Shown: positions 37,880-47,975, counted from the first letter of the stretch. The stretch: DNA of 64,000 bases from Methylobacterium sp. UNC378MF (GCF_900103195.1 NZ_FMWU01000016.1:106649-170648), one strand, 5' to 3'. Made by a program: numbers and translations. The notes: a model not told the origin generated them from the letters alone.

Positions 37880-38857
37880 ATGCAACCATTATTCACAACT
37901 GCCGATCTCCACCCGCGAGACAGCTTCAGACGCTGGCGGGAGACACTGTTCGATCAGTGCGAACCGATCGAACAGAAGCGCCTGGACGACAGCCCCTTTG
38001 CGGCGCGCCTGGACGTCGCCCAGGTTGGACCTCTCCTCATCAGCCGAATCGCGCAGAGATCGGTCCGCAGCGAGGCGACGCCCAGCACGCTCCGGCGCCG
38101 GCGGTCGGACGGTATGGTCTGTGTCGCCTTCGCGCTCGCCGGCCGCACGACGAGCCTTCAGGACGATCGGTGCTCGGTACAGGGACCGGGCGATATCGTC
38201 GTGCTCGATCAACGGCCCGGCGTCGTCGCGTCGGACGCCAACAGCGAGTACCTGTTCTTAGAGCTGCCCCGTGCGTGCCTGGAGAGTGTGGTCGGCCCGA
38301 CCCGGCTCTACACCGCGCTGACCCTCAGCGCCGATCTCGCCTCTACAGCCCTGACCCAGACCTTTTTCCGCGAATTGCTCAATGTAAGCGACCGCCTCGA
38401 CGCGGACGCGGCCACCCGCATGGCCGGCATCGGCATGGACCTGATCGTAGCCAGTGTTGCGGAACGACTCGCGCAGGAGCCGCCCCGCTCTATTCACGGC
38501 AACGCCACGGTCCAGCGTGCCAAGGCTTACGTCGAAGCCCATCTCGGCGATCCGAGCCTCGACCCACCTCAGCTTGCAGGCGCGGTAGGCATCTCGCTAC
38601 GCCGGCTTCAGGAGCTGTTCCACGAGCGTGACCGAAACGTCTCGGACTATATCTGGGAGCGCCGCCTCACGGTCGCTGCCGAGCGCTTGGCCGATTCGGC
38701 CAGCCTCCACTTGTCGATTGGCGTGGTGGCGTATAGTTGCGGCTTCACCACCCAGGCTCATTTTTCCCGGCGTTTCAAAGAACGTCATGGCCTGACGCCG
38801 CGCGAATACAGAGCTGCGGCCGTCCTGCGCCGATCCGTTGCGGTCGCGGATCTGTAA
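37880..38857 (+). CDS. AraC-family transcriptional regulator
   Basis: 325 residues from ATG 37880. The N-terminal two-thirds is an AraC-binding-like sensor domain (DSFRRWRETLFDQCEPIE, then FALAGRTTSLQDDRCSVQG). The C-terminal AraC domain (about 215-315) has two HTH motifs: LDPPQLAGAVGISLRRLQEL and LSIGVVAYSCGFTTQAHFSR, ending in RRFKERHGLTPREYR. GC content is lower than its neighbours. No adjacent catabolic gene is obviously its target. Confidence 0.9.
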   Translation: MQPLFTTADLHPRDSFRRWRETLFDQCEPIEQKRLDDSPFAARLDVAQVGPLLISRIAQRSVRSEATPSTLRRRRSDGMVCVAFALAGRTTSLQDDRCSVQGPGDIVVLDQRPGVVASDANSEYLFLELPRACLESVVGPTRLYTALTLSADLASTALTQTFFRELLNVSDRLDADAATRMAGIGMDLIVASVAERLAQEPPRSIHGNATVQRAKAYVEAHLGDPSLDPPQLAGAVGISLRRLQELFHERDRNVSDYIWERRLTVAAERLADSASLHLSIGVVAYSCGFTTQAHFSRRFKERHGLTPREYRAAAVLRRSVAVADL

Positions 38858-39120
38858 ACGGTTGAGGAGCGGTGGGAATTGACCCGCAGATCAGTCTGGA
38901 CGGACCCGCAACCACGATGTGATGTCTTTCGATCGTCCCCGGATCTCGCTGCTTCAGCCGGTTGGCCGCTCAGACGCAGACCATCGCCGCGGCCGCGCGG
39001 CATGGGGCCGGCGACCCGCCTTCCGGACGTGGAGCGGGCGCGTCCCAAACGTAGCGGCTGTCCATGCCGCCGGGCTGATCCCGGTCCGCCCTCGACCTGC
39101 CGGACGTGAGGCCCCGCGCC

Positions 39121-40137
39121 TCAGCCGGACCTGCGCGCCTGTGCCAGTCGCGCCCGGGCGTCGTCCAGAACGCGGGTCAGGGCCGCGTCCCACGAGACCC
39201 GCGGCTGCCAGCCGGTGGCGGCCTGGAGGCGGCCGGCATCGCCCGCGGCCAGGGGAATCTCGGTCGGCCGCACCCGCTCCGGTGCGATGCGGATCTCGAA
39301 CGGCACCCGCGCCCGGACGCGCAGGTCCTCGAGCACGCTGGCGATCGTCCGCGGCTGGCCGGAGCTGATGTTGAACACGCTCCCGTCCGCCAGGGATTCC
39401 GTCCGGCCGATCAGGTCGGCATAGGCGCTCGCCACATCGGCGACGTCGAGGAAGTCGCGATAGGAGGAGAGGTTGCCGACCTCCAGGCAGGGCGGCACGA
39501 GGCCGGCCTCGATCCGGGCGATCTGGCCCGCGAAGGAGGCCACGACGAAGCGCTCGTCCTGGCCCGGACCGATATGGTTGAACGGCCGCAGCACGACGAG
39601 CTTCACGCCGATGCGGGGCAGCAGGTCGCGGAGCAGCTGCTCGCCCACCCATTTCGACCGGGCGTAGGTGTTGCGCGGGAGGGGCTCGACCGCCTCGCTG
39701 AGGGCGTGGCCCGCCAGGAAGGCGCTGCCGTAGACCTCGCCGGAACTCACGAAGAAGAAGGTGCAGCCCGGCACCGCCTCCACCGCCGCGACGAGGTTCA
39801 TCAGGCCGTTGACGTTCACTCGCCAGGTCTGCCCCGGACCGCTGGCGGAGTCGGCAACCGAGGCAAGGCCCGCCAGATGGAGGATCGCGGTCGGCCGGAA
39901 GCGCGCCACGAAGGCACTCAGTGCGACCTCGTCGAGGAGGTCGATGGCCTCGTAGGTGACGCCCTCCGGCAGGCGGGGCGACTGCCCTCGCCCGATCCCC
40001 GCCACGCAATCGCCCGCACCCGCGCCTGCCGCCGCGAGGAGCGGCAGGACGTGGCCGCCGACGAAGCCGGCCGCCCCGGTTACGAGGATGCGCCGCGCGA
40101 CCGGGCCGCCGGATCCGTGGGGAGAGGGCGCGCTCAT
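39121..40137 (-). CDS. NAD-dependent epimerase/dehydratase (GDP-6-deoxy-lyxo-4-hexulose reductase-like)
   Basis: 338 residues from ATG 40137. An extended SDR with LVTGAAGFVGGHVLPLL for NAD(P), HLAGLASVADSASGPG, FVSSGEVYGSAFLAGH, and the catalytic pair in NTYARSKWVGEQLL (YxxxK). LRPFNHIGPGQDERFVVASF and SYRDFLDVADVASAY are typical of GDP-mannose 4,6-dehydratase/RMD relatives, which form GDP-rhamnose-type sugars. It could supply a deoxysugar for surface glycans such as that built by the protein at 1394-5425, but that link is speculative. Confidence 0.87.
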   Translation of the reverse strand: MSAPSPHGSGGPVARRILVTGAAGFVGGHVLPLLAAAGAGAGDCVAGIGRGQSPRLPEGVTYEAIDLLDEVALSAFVARFRPTAILHLAGLASVADSASGPGQTWRVNVNGLMNLVAAVEAVPGCTFFFVSSGEVYGSAFLAGHALSEAVEPLPRNTYARSKWVGEQLLRDLLPRIGVKLVVLRPFNHIGPGQDERFVVASFAGQIARIEAGLVPPCLEVGNLSSYRDFLDVADVASAYADLIGRTESLADGSVFNISSGQPRTIASVLEDLRVRARVPFEIRIAPERVRPTEIPLAAGDAGRLQAATGWQPRVSWDAALTRVLDDARARLAQARRSG

Positions 40138-40163
40138 GGCGCGATCCGGGCGGGGACCGTCAC

Positions 40164-41408
40164 CTAGCCTCGGTTCCGGGTTCCCCAGCGCACGCCCATG
40201 CTGCCCTGGCCGGCGCCCGGCGAGCTGCCGGCATCCGCGCCGATCGCCGGGCCGGAAGCCGTCTTCGGCCGGTGCTGAGAGCCGGCCGCCAGGGGCTTCG
40301 ACGCCAGCGTGTCGGGCACCTCGGACAGCCGCTCCTCGTCGCGCTCCGTGGCGAACTGCCCCGCCTTGCGGAACGTCCACAGATAGCCCGGTACCACCGC
40401 CTCCGCGGCGGTCGGCGTGATCCCGATCCCCTCGAAGGTCCGGCCCTCGGCCTTGGCGGCCTCCGAGACGATGTTGTCGTTCTGGAGCAGGATCACTTGA
40501 TCCCGCGTCAGCTTCAGCGTGTCGGGCAGGAGTCCGAAAGTCAGGGTATCGGCGATCTCGAGCATGCGGGCCTGGAGCTTGGCCGCCGGCATGGGCAGAT
40601 CCACGACCGCGCGCTTCCGCCGGATCGTCTTCAGCATGTAGCGGACGAAATGCTCCAGCGTGCCCACCTCCGGGCCGCCGAGTTCATAGACCTTGCCGGG
40701 CGCCACGGTGCCGTCGACGGCACGGGCGATCGCTTCGGCGACATCACCCACGAAAGCCGGCTGGAAGCGCGACTGGCCGCCGGCGAGCGGCAAGACCGGA
40801 AGCGCCCGGGCAAGGCTGGCGAAGCGGTTGAAGAAGCTGTCGCCGGGCCCGAAGATCAGCGAGGGTCGGAACACGACCGCGTCCGGGCAGGCGGCGAAGA
40901 CCCGCGCCTCGCCCTCCGCCTTGGTGCGCGCATAGACCGATGGAGAGGCGGGATCCGCCCCGATCGCCGAGACGTGGATCATCCGGGCGCCCTGGCGTGC
41001 CGCGGCGCGGGCGATCGCGTCCGCGCCGTCGACCTGCAGCCGCGCGAAGCTCTGGGAGCCGGTCTCCTGTAGGATGCCGACGAGGTTGATCAACACGTCC
41101 GACCGCTCGGCAGCCCGCGCCACCGAATCCGGGTAGCGCAGGTTGGCCTGCACGGCGACGATCTGGTTGACCTTCCCCAGTGGCTGCAGGAACAGCGCGA
41201 GGTCCGGCCGTCGCACCGCGACGCGGATCCGGTAGCCGCGCTTGGCCAGCGCACGGACCACGTGCCGACCCAGGAAGCCGGAGCCGCCGTAGATCGTCAC
41301 GAGCTGATCCTGCGGACGCCGGGGACCCGAGGCCGTTGTGGATGCGGACTGCGTCCCGGGACTCGTGTGCGCCGCCGCGGACGCCGTCGTGTTTTCTTGG
41401 CCGCTCAT
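40164..41408 (-). CDS. NAD(P)-binding protein, complex I NDUFA9-like family
   Basis: 414 residues from ATG 41408. The Rossmann motif VTIYGGSGFLGRHVVRALAK is preceded by about 35 Ser/Thr-rich residues. IGADPASPSVYARTKAEGE, VVFRPSLIFGPGDSFFNRF and GDVAEAIARAVDG match alphaproteobacterial homologues of the mitochondrial 39-kDa subunit of NADH dehydrogenase. The last 70 residues are low-complexity. It may associate with complex I or quinone synthesis. It lies 26 bp upstream of the epimerase gene on the same strand. Confidence 0.88.
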   Translation of the reverse strand: MSGQENTTASAAAHTSPGTQSASTTASGPRRPQDQLVTIYGGSGFLGRHVVRALAKRGYRIRVAVRRPDLALFLQPLGKVNQIVAVQANLRYPDSVARAAERSDVLINLVGILQETGSQSFARLQVDGADAIARAAARQGARMIHVSAIGADPASPSVYARTKAEGEARVFAACPDAVVFRPSLIFGPGDSFFNRFASLARALPVLPLAGGQSRFQPAFVGDVAEAIARAVDGTVAPGKVYELGGPEVGTLEHFVRYMLKTIRRKRAVVDLPMPAAKLQARMLEIADTLTFGLLPDTLKLTRDQVILLQNDNIVSEAAKAEGRTFEGIGITPTAAEAVVPGYLWTFRKAGQFATERDEERLSEVPDTLASKPLAAGSQHRPKTASGPAIGADAGSSPGAGQGSMGVRWGTRNRG

Positions 41409-41638
41409 CACCGTGGTCTCGAGCTCCTCGCGCCGGGGCGCCGTCAAGCGGCCTACTTAGCCTAACTTCGTTGGGAAGGGAGCCGCCGATTGCGCCGTTG
41501 CGCCATTCCGGTGAACAGCGCGGGGTCGATGACCGGGATGCCGGTCGACGGGACGCTGGAACGGGTGAGCCAGCCGTGCATTCTTCCCCACCATGCGGGC
41601 GTGCCGAAGCGCGCGGCTGGGACGCGCCGGGGACTTCG

Positions 41639-41833
41639 ATGATTGTAGGGATGCTGATTTCCGCGGCGATCGCGGTGTTCGGTTTGCTGGTCGCGTTGGG
41701 GTTCGTCGGCCACCCGATCGACGCGCAGCTCATCAGCAACTACGGCTGGAGCATCCTGATCATCGGCGTCGCGCTATTCGTGCTGTTTGCCTGGGCGCGG
41801 TACAGCCGGGCTCGCCGGCAGCGGTCCGCCTGA
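41639..41833 (+). CDS. Small two-helix membrane protein
   Basis: 64 residues from ATG 41639. There are two predicted transmembrane helices (MLISAAIAVFGLLVALGFVG and GWSILIIGVALFVLFAWARY) joined by a short polar loop, with a basic tail RARRQRSA. No family recognised. It converges on the metallo-hydrolase gene with 8 bp between stops. Confidence 0.6.
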   Translation: MIVGMLISAAIAVFGLLVALGFVGHPIDAQLISNYGWSILIIGVALFVLFAWARYSRARRQRSA

Positions 41834-41841
41834 GCGCCGGC

Positions 41842-42783
41842 TCAGGCGACCTTGATCCGTCGGCGCATCTCCCGCGCCATGGCCGGACGGCCGTTCTGCC
41901 GGCCGGTGACCGCCCGAGGCACCCCCACGGTAAGGCACTGGCGCTCGCGCGCGATGAACGCGGTCGGCATCTCGGCCTGCATATCGGCCTCCATATCGCG
42001 CAATGCCGTGTCGGAATGGGCCGGATGCAGGTGGATGATCCCGAGCGCCTTGACGCCCGCCATCCGAGCCAGCTCCACGCCCTTCTGCCAGGTCGAGTGC
42101 CCCCAGCCCCGGCAGGTCGGATACTCGCCGTCGGTGAACATGCCGTCGTAGACCATCAGGTCGGCGTCGGCGACGAAGGCGGCGAGGTCCGGATCCGGCC
42201 AGGGATCGCTGTGCTCGATGTCGCTGATCAGGCACAGGCGCTTGCCGGCATGCTCGAACCGGTAGCCCACGGATCCTTGGGGATGGTTCAGCAGGATCGT
42301 GGCGACCCGCGTCCCGTCCGGGAAGGCCAGAGTCTGACCCGCCTCGAAGCCGTGGTGGTGAAAGGTGCAGCACAGCTTGTCGAGCGTAACCGGGAAGAGC
42401 GGCGGCGCGAACAGCCGGTCGAGGGTCGGGCCGGCCGACTCACCGCCGAGATTGCCGCAATAGGTGTTGATCACCCGGTCGGAATCGAGAACCGCCGGCT
42501 TGAAGAAGGGAAGCCCCGCGGTGTGGTCGAGATGCAGGTGGCTGAACAGAAGGTCGACTTCCTGCGGGAGGTCGGTCCGGTGACCCTGCCCGAGATTGTA
42601 GATGCCCGAGCCCGCGTCGACGATGAACATGCGCTGGCCGCACCGCACCTCGATGCACGGCGTGCTGCCGCCGAACTCCGCGTATTGCGGGCCGCTGACG
42701 GGCGTCGAGCCGCGGACGCCCCAGAAGCGGAGTACGAGGTCCTGGTCGGCCGCCAGGATGGTCGGCTCGGAACTGTTCGACAT
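41842..42783 (-). CDS. MBL-fold metallo-hydrolase
   Basis: 313 residues from ATG 42783 (GTG 42792 is also possible). The metallo-beta-lactamase motif FSHLHLDHTAGLPFF (HxHxDH) is intact. Further metal ligands are expected in LLNHPQGSVGYRF, LISDIEHSDPW (Asp bridge) and GIIHLHPAHSD. RFWGVRGSTPVSGPQYAEFG at the N-terminus marks the group related to PhnP and cAMP phosphodiesterase-like hydrolases. It probably cleaves a phosphodiester or lactone; substrate unknown. Confidence 0.88.
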   Translation of the reverse strand: MSNSSEPTILAADQDLVLRFWGVRGSTPVSGPQYAEFGGSTPCIEVRCGQRMFIVDAGSGIYNLGQGHRTDLPQEVDLLFSHLHLDHTAGLPFFKPAVLDSDRVINTYCGNLGGESAGPTLDRLFAPPLFPVTLDKLCCTFHHHGFEAGQTLAFPDGTRVATILLNHPQGSVGYRFEHAGKRLCLISDIEHSDPWPDPDLAAFVADADLMVYDGMFTDGEYPTCRGWGHSTWQKGVELARMAGVKALGIIHLHPAHSDTALRDMEADMQAEMPTAFIARERQCLTVGVPRAVTGRQNGRPAMAREMRRRIKVA

Positions 42784-42988
42784 GGCGATCACGAATCCGC
42801 GGACAGTCGGTCCCGATCGCTTATGATCGAAACCCCGTCGCCGTTCCGGGAAGGTAGCTTTGAATACGGCAGGCCGACGGAGCAGGTGTACCGCTCATCC
42901 CCTGCCGTATCATGAATTGGTGTGCCGCAGGCGGTCGTGATGTGCGTCCGCGCACACGCACGGGCCGCTGCGCGGGGCGTTCGCATGC

Positions 42989-44182
42989 TCAGAGGGGCTC
43001 CGCGGAGGCCAGGAGGCTGGCCGGCGATCCGGTCAGAATCGGCCTGCCGGCGACCGATCCGGCGAGTCCCGCGGCCAGCCACGACGGAAGTGCGTCGCTG
43101 TAGCGCGTCGCCAGCGGCGCGGCCAGCGCCCCGAACGGGTCGGGGGCACGCTCGTAGACCGGGACGAAACCCGCCATCTGCCGCGGCGACAGACCCGATT
43201 CGGGCGCGGCCCAGGCTGCCCAGACCGTGTCGGGGACCGGGCGGTGGGCGCGATGGCCCGGCACCACCACCACTTCCTGCCCGGCGAAGGCCAGGGCTTC
43301 CGGCCGGCTGATGTCACCGACCGCCCCGCCCCGGGCCGTGTAGGCCGCCCAGAAGGCGTTCTGCCCGCCGTCGGAATAGGTGGTGCGCACGGCCGGCTCA
43401 CCCGCCTCGGCGAGCGCCGTCATCCGAGCCTCCTCGACCGCCCGGCGGGTGGTAACGGCCGCCTCGACGGCGGGATCGCGCGCGGGCGCGAAGGCGTAGT
43501 GGCCGGAGACCACCGAGACCTGCAGCTCCTCCCGGCTCGCCTCGAACCGGTCGGAGCCCGCTTTCAGTTCCCGCCAGAAGGCGATGTTGGGGTCGGCCCT
43601 GTGGCGGGCCATGTTCTCGGCGGTCATCCGGAACGGATAGGACTGGAACTGGAAGGCCGCCTGACCACCGTTCAGCGCGTCCCGGGCGATGGCGTAGATC
43701 TCGCCGACCGTGCCGTTGGTCATGGCGAAGCAGCCCATGGACGAGCAGATCCCGTGCACCATCACGGCGGAGCCGGTGCCGCCATGGGCCCGGTCGTAGG
43801 CGTTGGGATAGCCGACGTCGAAGGAGAGGTAGTAGTGCGAGTTCGGGTTCATCTGGCGCCGGGGCACCGTGTAGAACCCCTCTGGCGTCTGCCGGTCGCC
43901 GCTCTTGCGCTTGGGCCCGAGCTGGCCGGACCAGCGGCAGATCGGGAAGGTCTTGATGTAGACGTAACCCGCGGGCCCCTTCTTCCAGACCTCGATCTCC
44001 GATTCCTTCTTGTAGGCCCGGAACAGGACCGGCGAGGCGGCCGTCACGCCCTTCTGCGCCATCAGGGCGAGGGTCGCGGCCGGAATCGGCGCCTCGGCCT
44101 TGCCCGCCTGTGCGGCGGCCGGTCCGGCGAGGGCCAGCAGAACGAGGCCGGCGGCGAGAGAAGTCGAGGTCGACAGGGTCAT
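42989..44182 (-). CDS. YafK-type L,D-transpeptidase-family protein, exported
   Basis: 397 residues. The signal peptide ends near AGPAAAQAG. The YkuD-like domain (about 40-210) includes FPICRWSGQLGPKRKSGDRQ, TPEGFYTVPRRQMNPNSHYY, and VMVHGICSSMGCFAMTNGTV with the His and Cys of the active site. This is the YafK/DpaA pattern; in E. coli that protein cleaves the peptidoglycan-Lpp bond. The last 180 residues form a Pro/Ala-rich extension without a known domain, so the protein is longer than usual. Confidence 0.87.
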   Translation of the reverse strand: MTLSTSTSLAAGLVLLALAGPAAAQAGKAEAPIPAATLALMAQKGVTAASPVLFRAYKKESEIEVWKKGPAGYVYIKTFPICRWSGQLGPKRKSGDRQTPEGFYTVPRRQMNPNSHYYLSFDVGYPNAYDRAHGGTGSAVMVHGICSSMGCFAMTNGTVGEIYAIARDALNGGQAAFQFQSYPFRMTAENMARHRADPNIAFWRELKAGSDRFEASREELQVSVVSGHYAFAPARDPAVEAAVTTRRAVEEARMTALAEAGEPAVRTTYSDGGQNAFWAAYTARGGAVGDISRPEALAFAGQEVVVVPGHRAHRPVPDTVWAAWAAPESGLSPRQMAGFVPVYERAPDPFGALAAPLATRYSDALPSWLAAGLAGSVAGRPILTGSPASLLASAEPL

Positions 44183-44355
44183 GAACCGTCCGCGCTGGAT
44201 CGGCCGGAATGGCTGCCGGACGGGCGCGGCCCCCCGCCGTGATGGATTATTGCGGCGGCCGTGAGGCTGCGCGCCCGCTCGGCCCGGCGCCGCCCGGTTC
44301 GCTTCGGTGCGATCGCGAGGACGACGGCGCGGCCGGATCGCTGACGGTCTTCCTG

Positions 44356-46941
44356 TCAGGCCGCCGGCGCGGGCTCCCGCTCGGCGGCCATCGGCATGGG
44401 CGCGACCACCGCGCTGTTCTCCACGGCGATCACCGCGTCGAACGGCTCGGCGCCCTCCACGAGACCTGTCTCGGGCAGGCAGACGATGAGCCCGCGCCCG
44501 TCCCGCGCCTGCCGCAGCTGGGCGAGGCGCTCGCGGGCGCCCTCGGCCTTCCGCTCATCCATCGCGACTGCCACCACGAGGATGTCGGGATCCCGGGCGA
44601 GGCAACGGCTCAGCTCGATCGCCACCCGTTCGCGGGCATTGATCGCGCCATCCGCCAGCGCTCCGGTGCTGGGCTGGCTCTCGACCTTGCTGTCGAGGCC
44701 GAGACCGTAGACCGCGGCCTCGAGGCCCTCGTCGGCGAGAACCCGGCGCACCAGTTCCCGCACCCGCGGCTCCGCATTGGCCTCGCCGAGGCTGATCCGG
44801 CCGAACAGGAGGTTCTCCTCCAGGCTCGCCGCCGGATTGACCCGCGACGGATCGTGGAACTCCACCGCGCCGGCGAGATGCGGTGGCATCATGCGTGCGA
44901 ACGACCACCGCGCCTGGACGAGGCGCTCCTGGAACGCCCCGTCGATCAGGCCGAAACGGTGGCGGGATTCGTTGTAGCGCAGCGCCAGGCCGATCAGCCG
45001 CGTGCGGTCGCGCTGGCCAGCCGGTCCCCGGCGCAGGCTCGCCGCGTCGGGCAGGCGCACCACGAGATCCTCGAAATAGCCCCGCTCGGCGGCCTGGAAC
45101 AGCGAGTAGGCGTCGAACAGAGGATGGTCGTTCGGCAGGTCGGCGAAGATCTCCACCGTGCTGCGGGCCACCGACAGGCCGATCTCGGTGAGCGGGCGAA
45201 CCAACCCCTCGGCCTCCAGAACCGCCCGCAGGTAGGGATGACGCGCGAAGCGCAGGGGCGTGAAGGCGCTGCCCACCGGCTCACCGAACAGAATGTTCTC
45301 GCCGATGCTCGCCTGGTTGTTGTAGCGGTTCGGATCGAACGGCTCGACGAGGCGCTCGGCGCCCTTGGCGGCCAGCGCCACCCGCATGGTCCGGCGCGCG
45401 GCGACGATCGCAGCGGCGAGCCGTGGCTGGGCGGCCGGATCGAGCCGTCCGGTCAGCCCGCGGGCATACACGAAGCCGTCGAGCCCGGTGAGCCGGCTGA
45501 TGCCGATCAGCGCGATGTCGTCGGGCGCGTTCGCCGGATCGGTGCCGTAGAGCAGGTTCTGCCGGAGAGAGCCCTCCATCAGGATCGCCTCCCCCGACGC
45601 GAAGGCGATGCGCCGGGCGCGCTCCGCGGCGTCGAGGTCGCGCAGGTCCGTGCCCGCATAGGTGACGGCCCCGGCGGTCGGCTCGACCTGCCCCGCCAGC
45701 ACCGCCGCCAGCGCGCGGGCGCCGCTGCCGCGGCTGCCCGTGATCGCCACGTGGCCCGGCATCGTCACGGCCACGTCGACGCCGGTCAGGCGCTCGCCCG
45801 TGGCCGGGTCGAAGGCGCCGACACCCTGGGTGGCCAGGATCCCGGACCGGGGCACCGGCAGGGCGGCCGCACCGGTCCGGGCTGCCCGTGCGCGCCGACC
45901 CTCGAGGGCCGCGATGATGCGGGCGAGGTCGCGCAGGCGCGTGCGGACCGACCTGCGGACCATCCAGAGCCGCGCGCAGATGGCGGCGAGCCAGCCGGCG
46001 AGGCCGAAGGCGCCCACGGCCGCCAGGAGCGCGGCCGGATCTACCGGGGCAGCGGGAGGCTGCCCCGGCCCGGAGCGCCAGAGCGCCGTTCCGGCAGCGA
46101 TGGCCGGCAGGATCACGGCCAGCGCAAGGGCCGGCGCCCTGGCATAGGCCAGCCGCGCCTCGGCCCGCCCGACATTGGTTCGCATCACGGCGACGCGGGC
46201 CGCGATACGCCTGCGCTCGATCGCCGCCGCCCCGTGGTTGCGCACGGCGGGCAGTCGGCGCACGAGGTCGTTCAGGTTCTCCTCCGCCCGCACGCTTGAG
46301 CGCAGGCGCAACTCTTGCCGATCGCGAGCCCGTTCGAGCACCAATCCGTAGGCGAGGCCGATCGCCGCCAGGCCGATCACCGCGGCCGGGATCAGGCGGG
46401 GGGCGGCCAGGGCCGCGAAGCCGAGAGCCAGGATCAGGGCCGCGAGGGTCATCGCCGGCAGGACGATGCCGGCGGCGAGCAGGCGGTCGGCCCGCGCCAG
46501 CACCTCGCCGACGAGCCGGGCGAGGCTGCGCGCCTCGTCCCGGGCCCCCGCCGGCGCCTCGAGAATCGCCTGCAGCACGCCCTCGCGGACGGCGTCCCCG
46601 GCCTTGTTCTGTGCCTTGAAACAAAGGCGCGCGACGCACCAGCCGAGTCCCGCCAGCGCCAGGGCGCAGACGGCGATGCACAGGAAGGCCGTGAGTTCGA
46701 GTTCGGCCGGGCGCATCGGGATGCCGGGTGCCAGCACCAGTTCGCGGCCCGGGAGCGCCACCGCCACGCGCAGGAAGGGCAGCACGGGCGCCTCGTCGCG
46801 CGGCAGGACGGCGATCAGGTCGCGCAGGCACAGGAGCGCGAGCGCGCAGAGCGGCGCGCCGATCCCGACCGCGAGGGCCGCCGCGGTGGCGTGCTGAGGC
46901 CGCGCAGCGCGCCACGTCAGGACGAGAGGATCGGATTCCAT
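44356..46941 (-). CDS. ABC transporter-like protein with degenerate ATPase motifs
   Basis: 861 residues from ATG 46941, which has GGAG five bases ahead; the frame stays open to 47112. The N-terminal part carries an exporter-like membrane domain (about 10-340). The C-terminal half resembles a known family of about 900-residue alphaproteobacterial ABC proteins with a long insert. S-x-x-N-L-G segments recur at about 459 (SLRQNLLYG), 549 (SIGENILFG) and 707 (SLEENLLFG). The Walker A is GSRGSGARA near 400, lacking the essential Lys and Ser/Thr; the signature is ADGAINARERVAIELSRCLA instead of LSGGQ; Walker B reads ILVVAVAMDE. ATP hydrolysis is doubtful. Divergent from the ACIII operon. Confidence 0.75.
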   Translation of the reverse strand: MESDPLVLTWRAARPQHATAAALAVGIGAPLCALALLCLRDLIAVLPRDEAPVLPFLRVAVALPGRELVLAPGIPMRPAELELTAFLCIAVCALALAGLGWCVARLCFKAQNKAGDAVREGVLQAILEAPAGARDEARSLARLVGEVLARADRLLAAGIVLPAMTLAALILALGFAALAAPRLIPAAVIGLAAIGLAYGLVLERARDRQELRLRSSVRAEENLNDLVRRLPAVRNHGAAAIERRRIAARVAVMRTNVGRAEARLAYARAPALALAVILPAIAAGTALWRSGPGQPPAAPVDPAALLAAVGAFGLAGWLAAICARLWMVRRSVRTRLRDLARIIAALEGRRARAARTGAAALPVPRSGILATQGVGAFDPATGERLTGVDVAVTMPGHVAITGSRGSGARALAAVLAGQVEPTAGAVTYAGTDLRDLDAAERARRIAFASGEAILMEGSLRQNLLYGTDPANAPDDIALIGISRLTGLDGFVYARGLTGRLDPAAQPRLAAAIVAARRTMRVALAAKGAERLVEPFDPNRYNNQASIGENILFGEPVGSAFTPLRFARHPYLRAVLEAEGLVRPLTEIGLSVARSTVEIFADLPNDHPLFDAYSLFQAAERGYFEDLVVRLPDAASLRRGPAGQRDRTRLIGLALRYNESRHRFGLIDGAFQERLVQARWSFARMMPPHLAGAVEFHDPSRVNPAASLEENLLFGRISLGEANAEPRVRELVRRVLADEGLEAAVYGLGLDSKVESQPSTGALADGAINARERVAIELSRCLARDPDILVVAVAMDERKAEGARERLAQLRQARDGRGLIVCLPETGLVEGAEPFDAVIAVENSAVVAPMPMAAEREPAPAA

Positions 46942-47315
46942 GCGTCTCCGGACAGGAACGGGCGTCTCAACCGTCGCGGGGAATAGGCGTTCGCGCCGGT
47001 CACGGGAAGTGTCGCCGGCATTCATGGTCCCTGCCGCCGGCTCCTGCGACATGTCGGCCTGCTTGTTTCCGGCCGCGACCCTGGTTTGGAAGCGCTCCAG
47101 CGTTAAAACCATGGGATGAGGCGCAGCCGAGGCTCGGGACGGTGAGGCTCGGATTCAGGACGCATGACTACCGTGGACGCCCGAGCCGTATCGCGCAGGC
47201 GGCCGGCGCGCCGCACGATTTCGACCGGGACCTAGAGGGTGGGGCGGTTCTTGCGGCGAGAGGCTGAGACAATCGAGCACGATCTCCAAGGTCCCGCCTG
47301 GCGCGAGCCGGCCTG

Positions 47316-47975
47316 ATGGCGCAGCTGTTCACCCCCGGCGCCGACGCGCTCTACCGCCTCGCCCTGATGACCGGGGTGGCTTGCCTCGTCGGGCTTCCGG
47401 TCCTGGCGGCCGGAATCGTGCGCTCGAACTACGTCACGGGCGTTGGGATCGCGCCGGCCCAGCCGCTGCCGTTCAGCCACAAGCACCATTCCGGCGAACT
47501 CGGCATCCAGTGCCGCTACTGCCACACCACGGTTGATCGGGAGGCCACCGCCGGCATCCCGCCGACGCATACCTGCATGACCTGCCACTCGCAGATCTGG
47601 ACGGGCTCGGACATGCTGAAGCCCGTGCGCGACAGCTACGCGCAGGACAAGCCGCTGGAATGGGTGCGGCTGAACAAGCTGCCGCAATACGTCTACTACA
47701 ATCACTCCGTCCACGTGACGAAGGGGATCGGCTGCTCGACCTGCCACGGCGACGTCACATCGATGCAGATGACCTACCGGGCTAACGCCTTCGAGATGCA
47801 GTTCTGCCTCGATTGCCACCGGGCACCGGAGAAATACGTCCGCACGCCGGATCAGGTCTGGAACATGACCTGGGCGCCGCCGGCCGACCAAGCGACGCTA
47901 GGTCCCAAGCTTGTAGCCCAGTACCATATCCGCGGTGGGGAGCGGCTGACCGAATGCGGGATCTGCCACCGATGA
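47316..47975 (+). CDS. actA: Alternative Complex III subunit A, pentaheme cytochrome c
   Basis: 219 residues. One N-terminal transmembrane helix (LALMTGVACLVGLPVLAAGI) anchors it with the bulk in the periplasm. Five CxxCH heme sites are visible: CRYCH, CMTCH, CSTCH, CLDCH and CGICH. ActA belongs to Alternative Complex III, which oxidises quinol and reduces a c-type cytochrome or oxidase. It is the first gene of the ten-gene respiratory operon; its stop overlaps the actB start (ATGA). Confidence 0.94.
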   Translation: MAQLFTPGADALYRLALMTGVACLVGLPVLAAGIVRSNYVTGVGIAPAQPLPFSHKHHSGELGIQCRYCHTTVDREATAGIPPTHTCMTCHSQIWTGSDMLKPVRDSYAQDKPLEWVRLNKLPQYVYYNHSVHVTKGIGCSTCHGDVTSMQMTYRANAFEMQFCLDCHRAPEKYVRTPDQVWNMTWAPPADQATLGPKLVAQYHIRGGERLTECGICHR

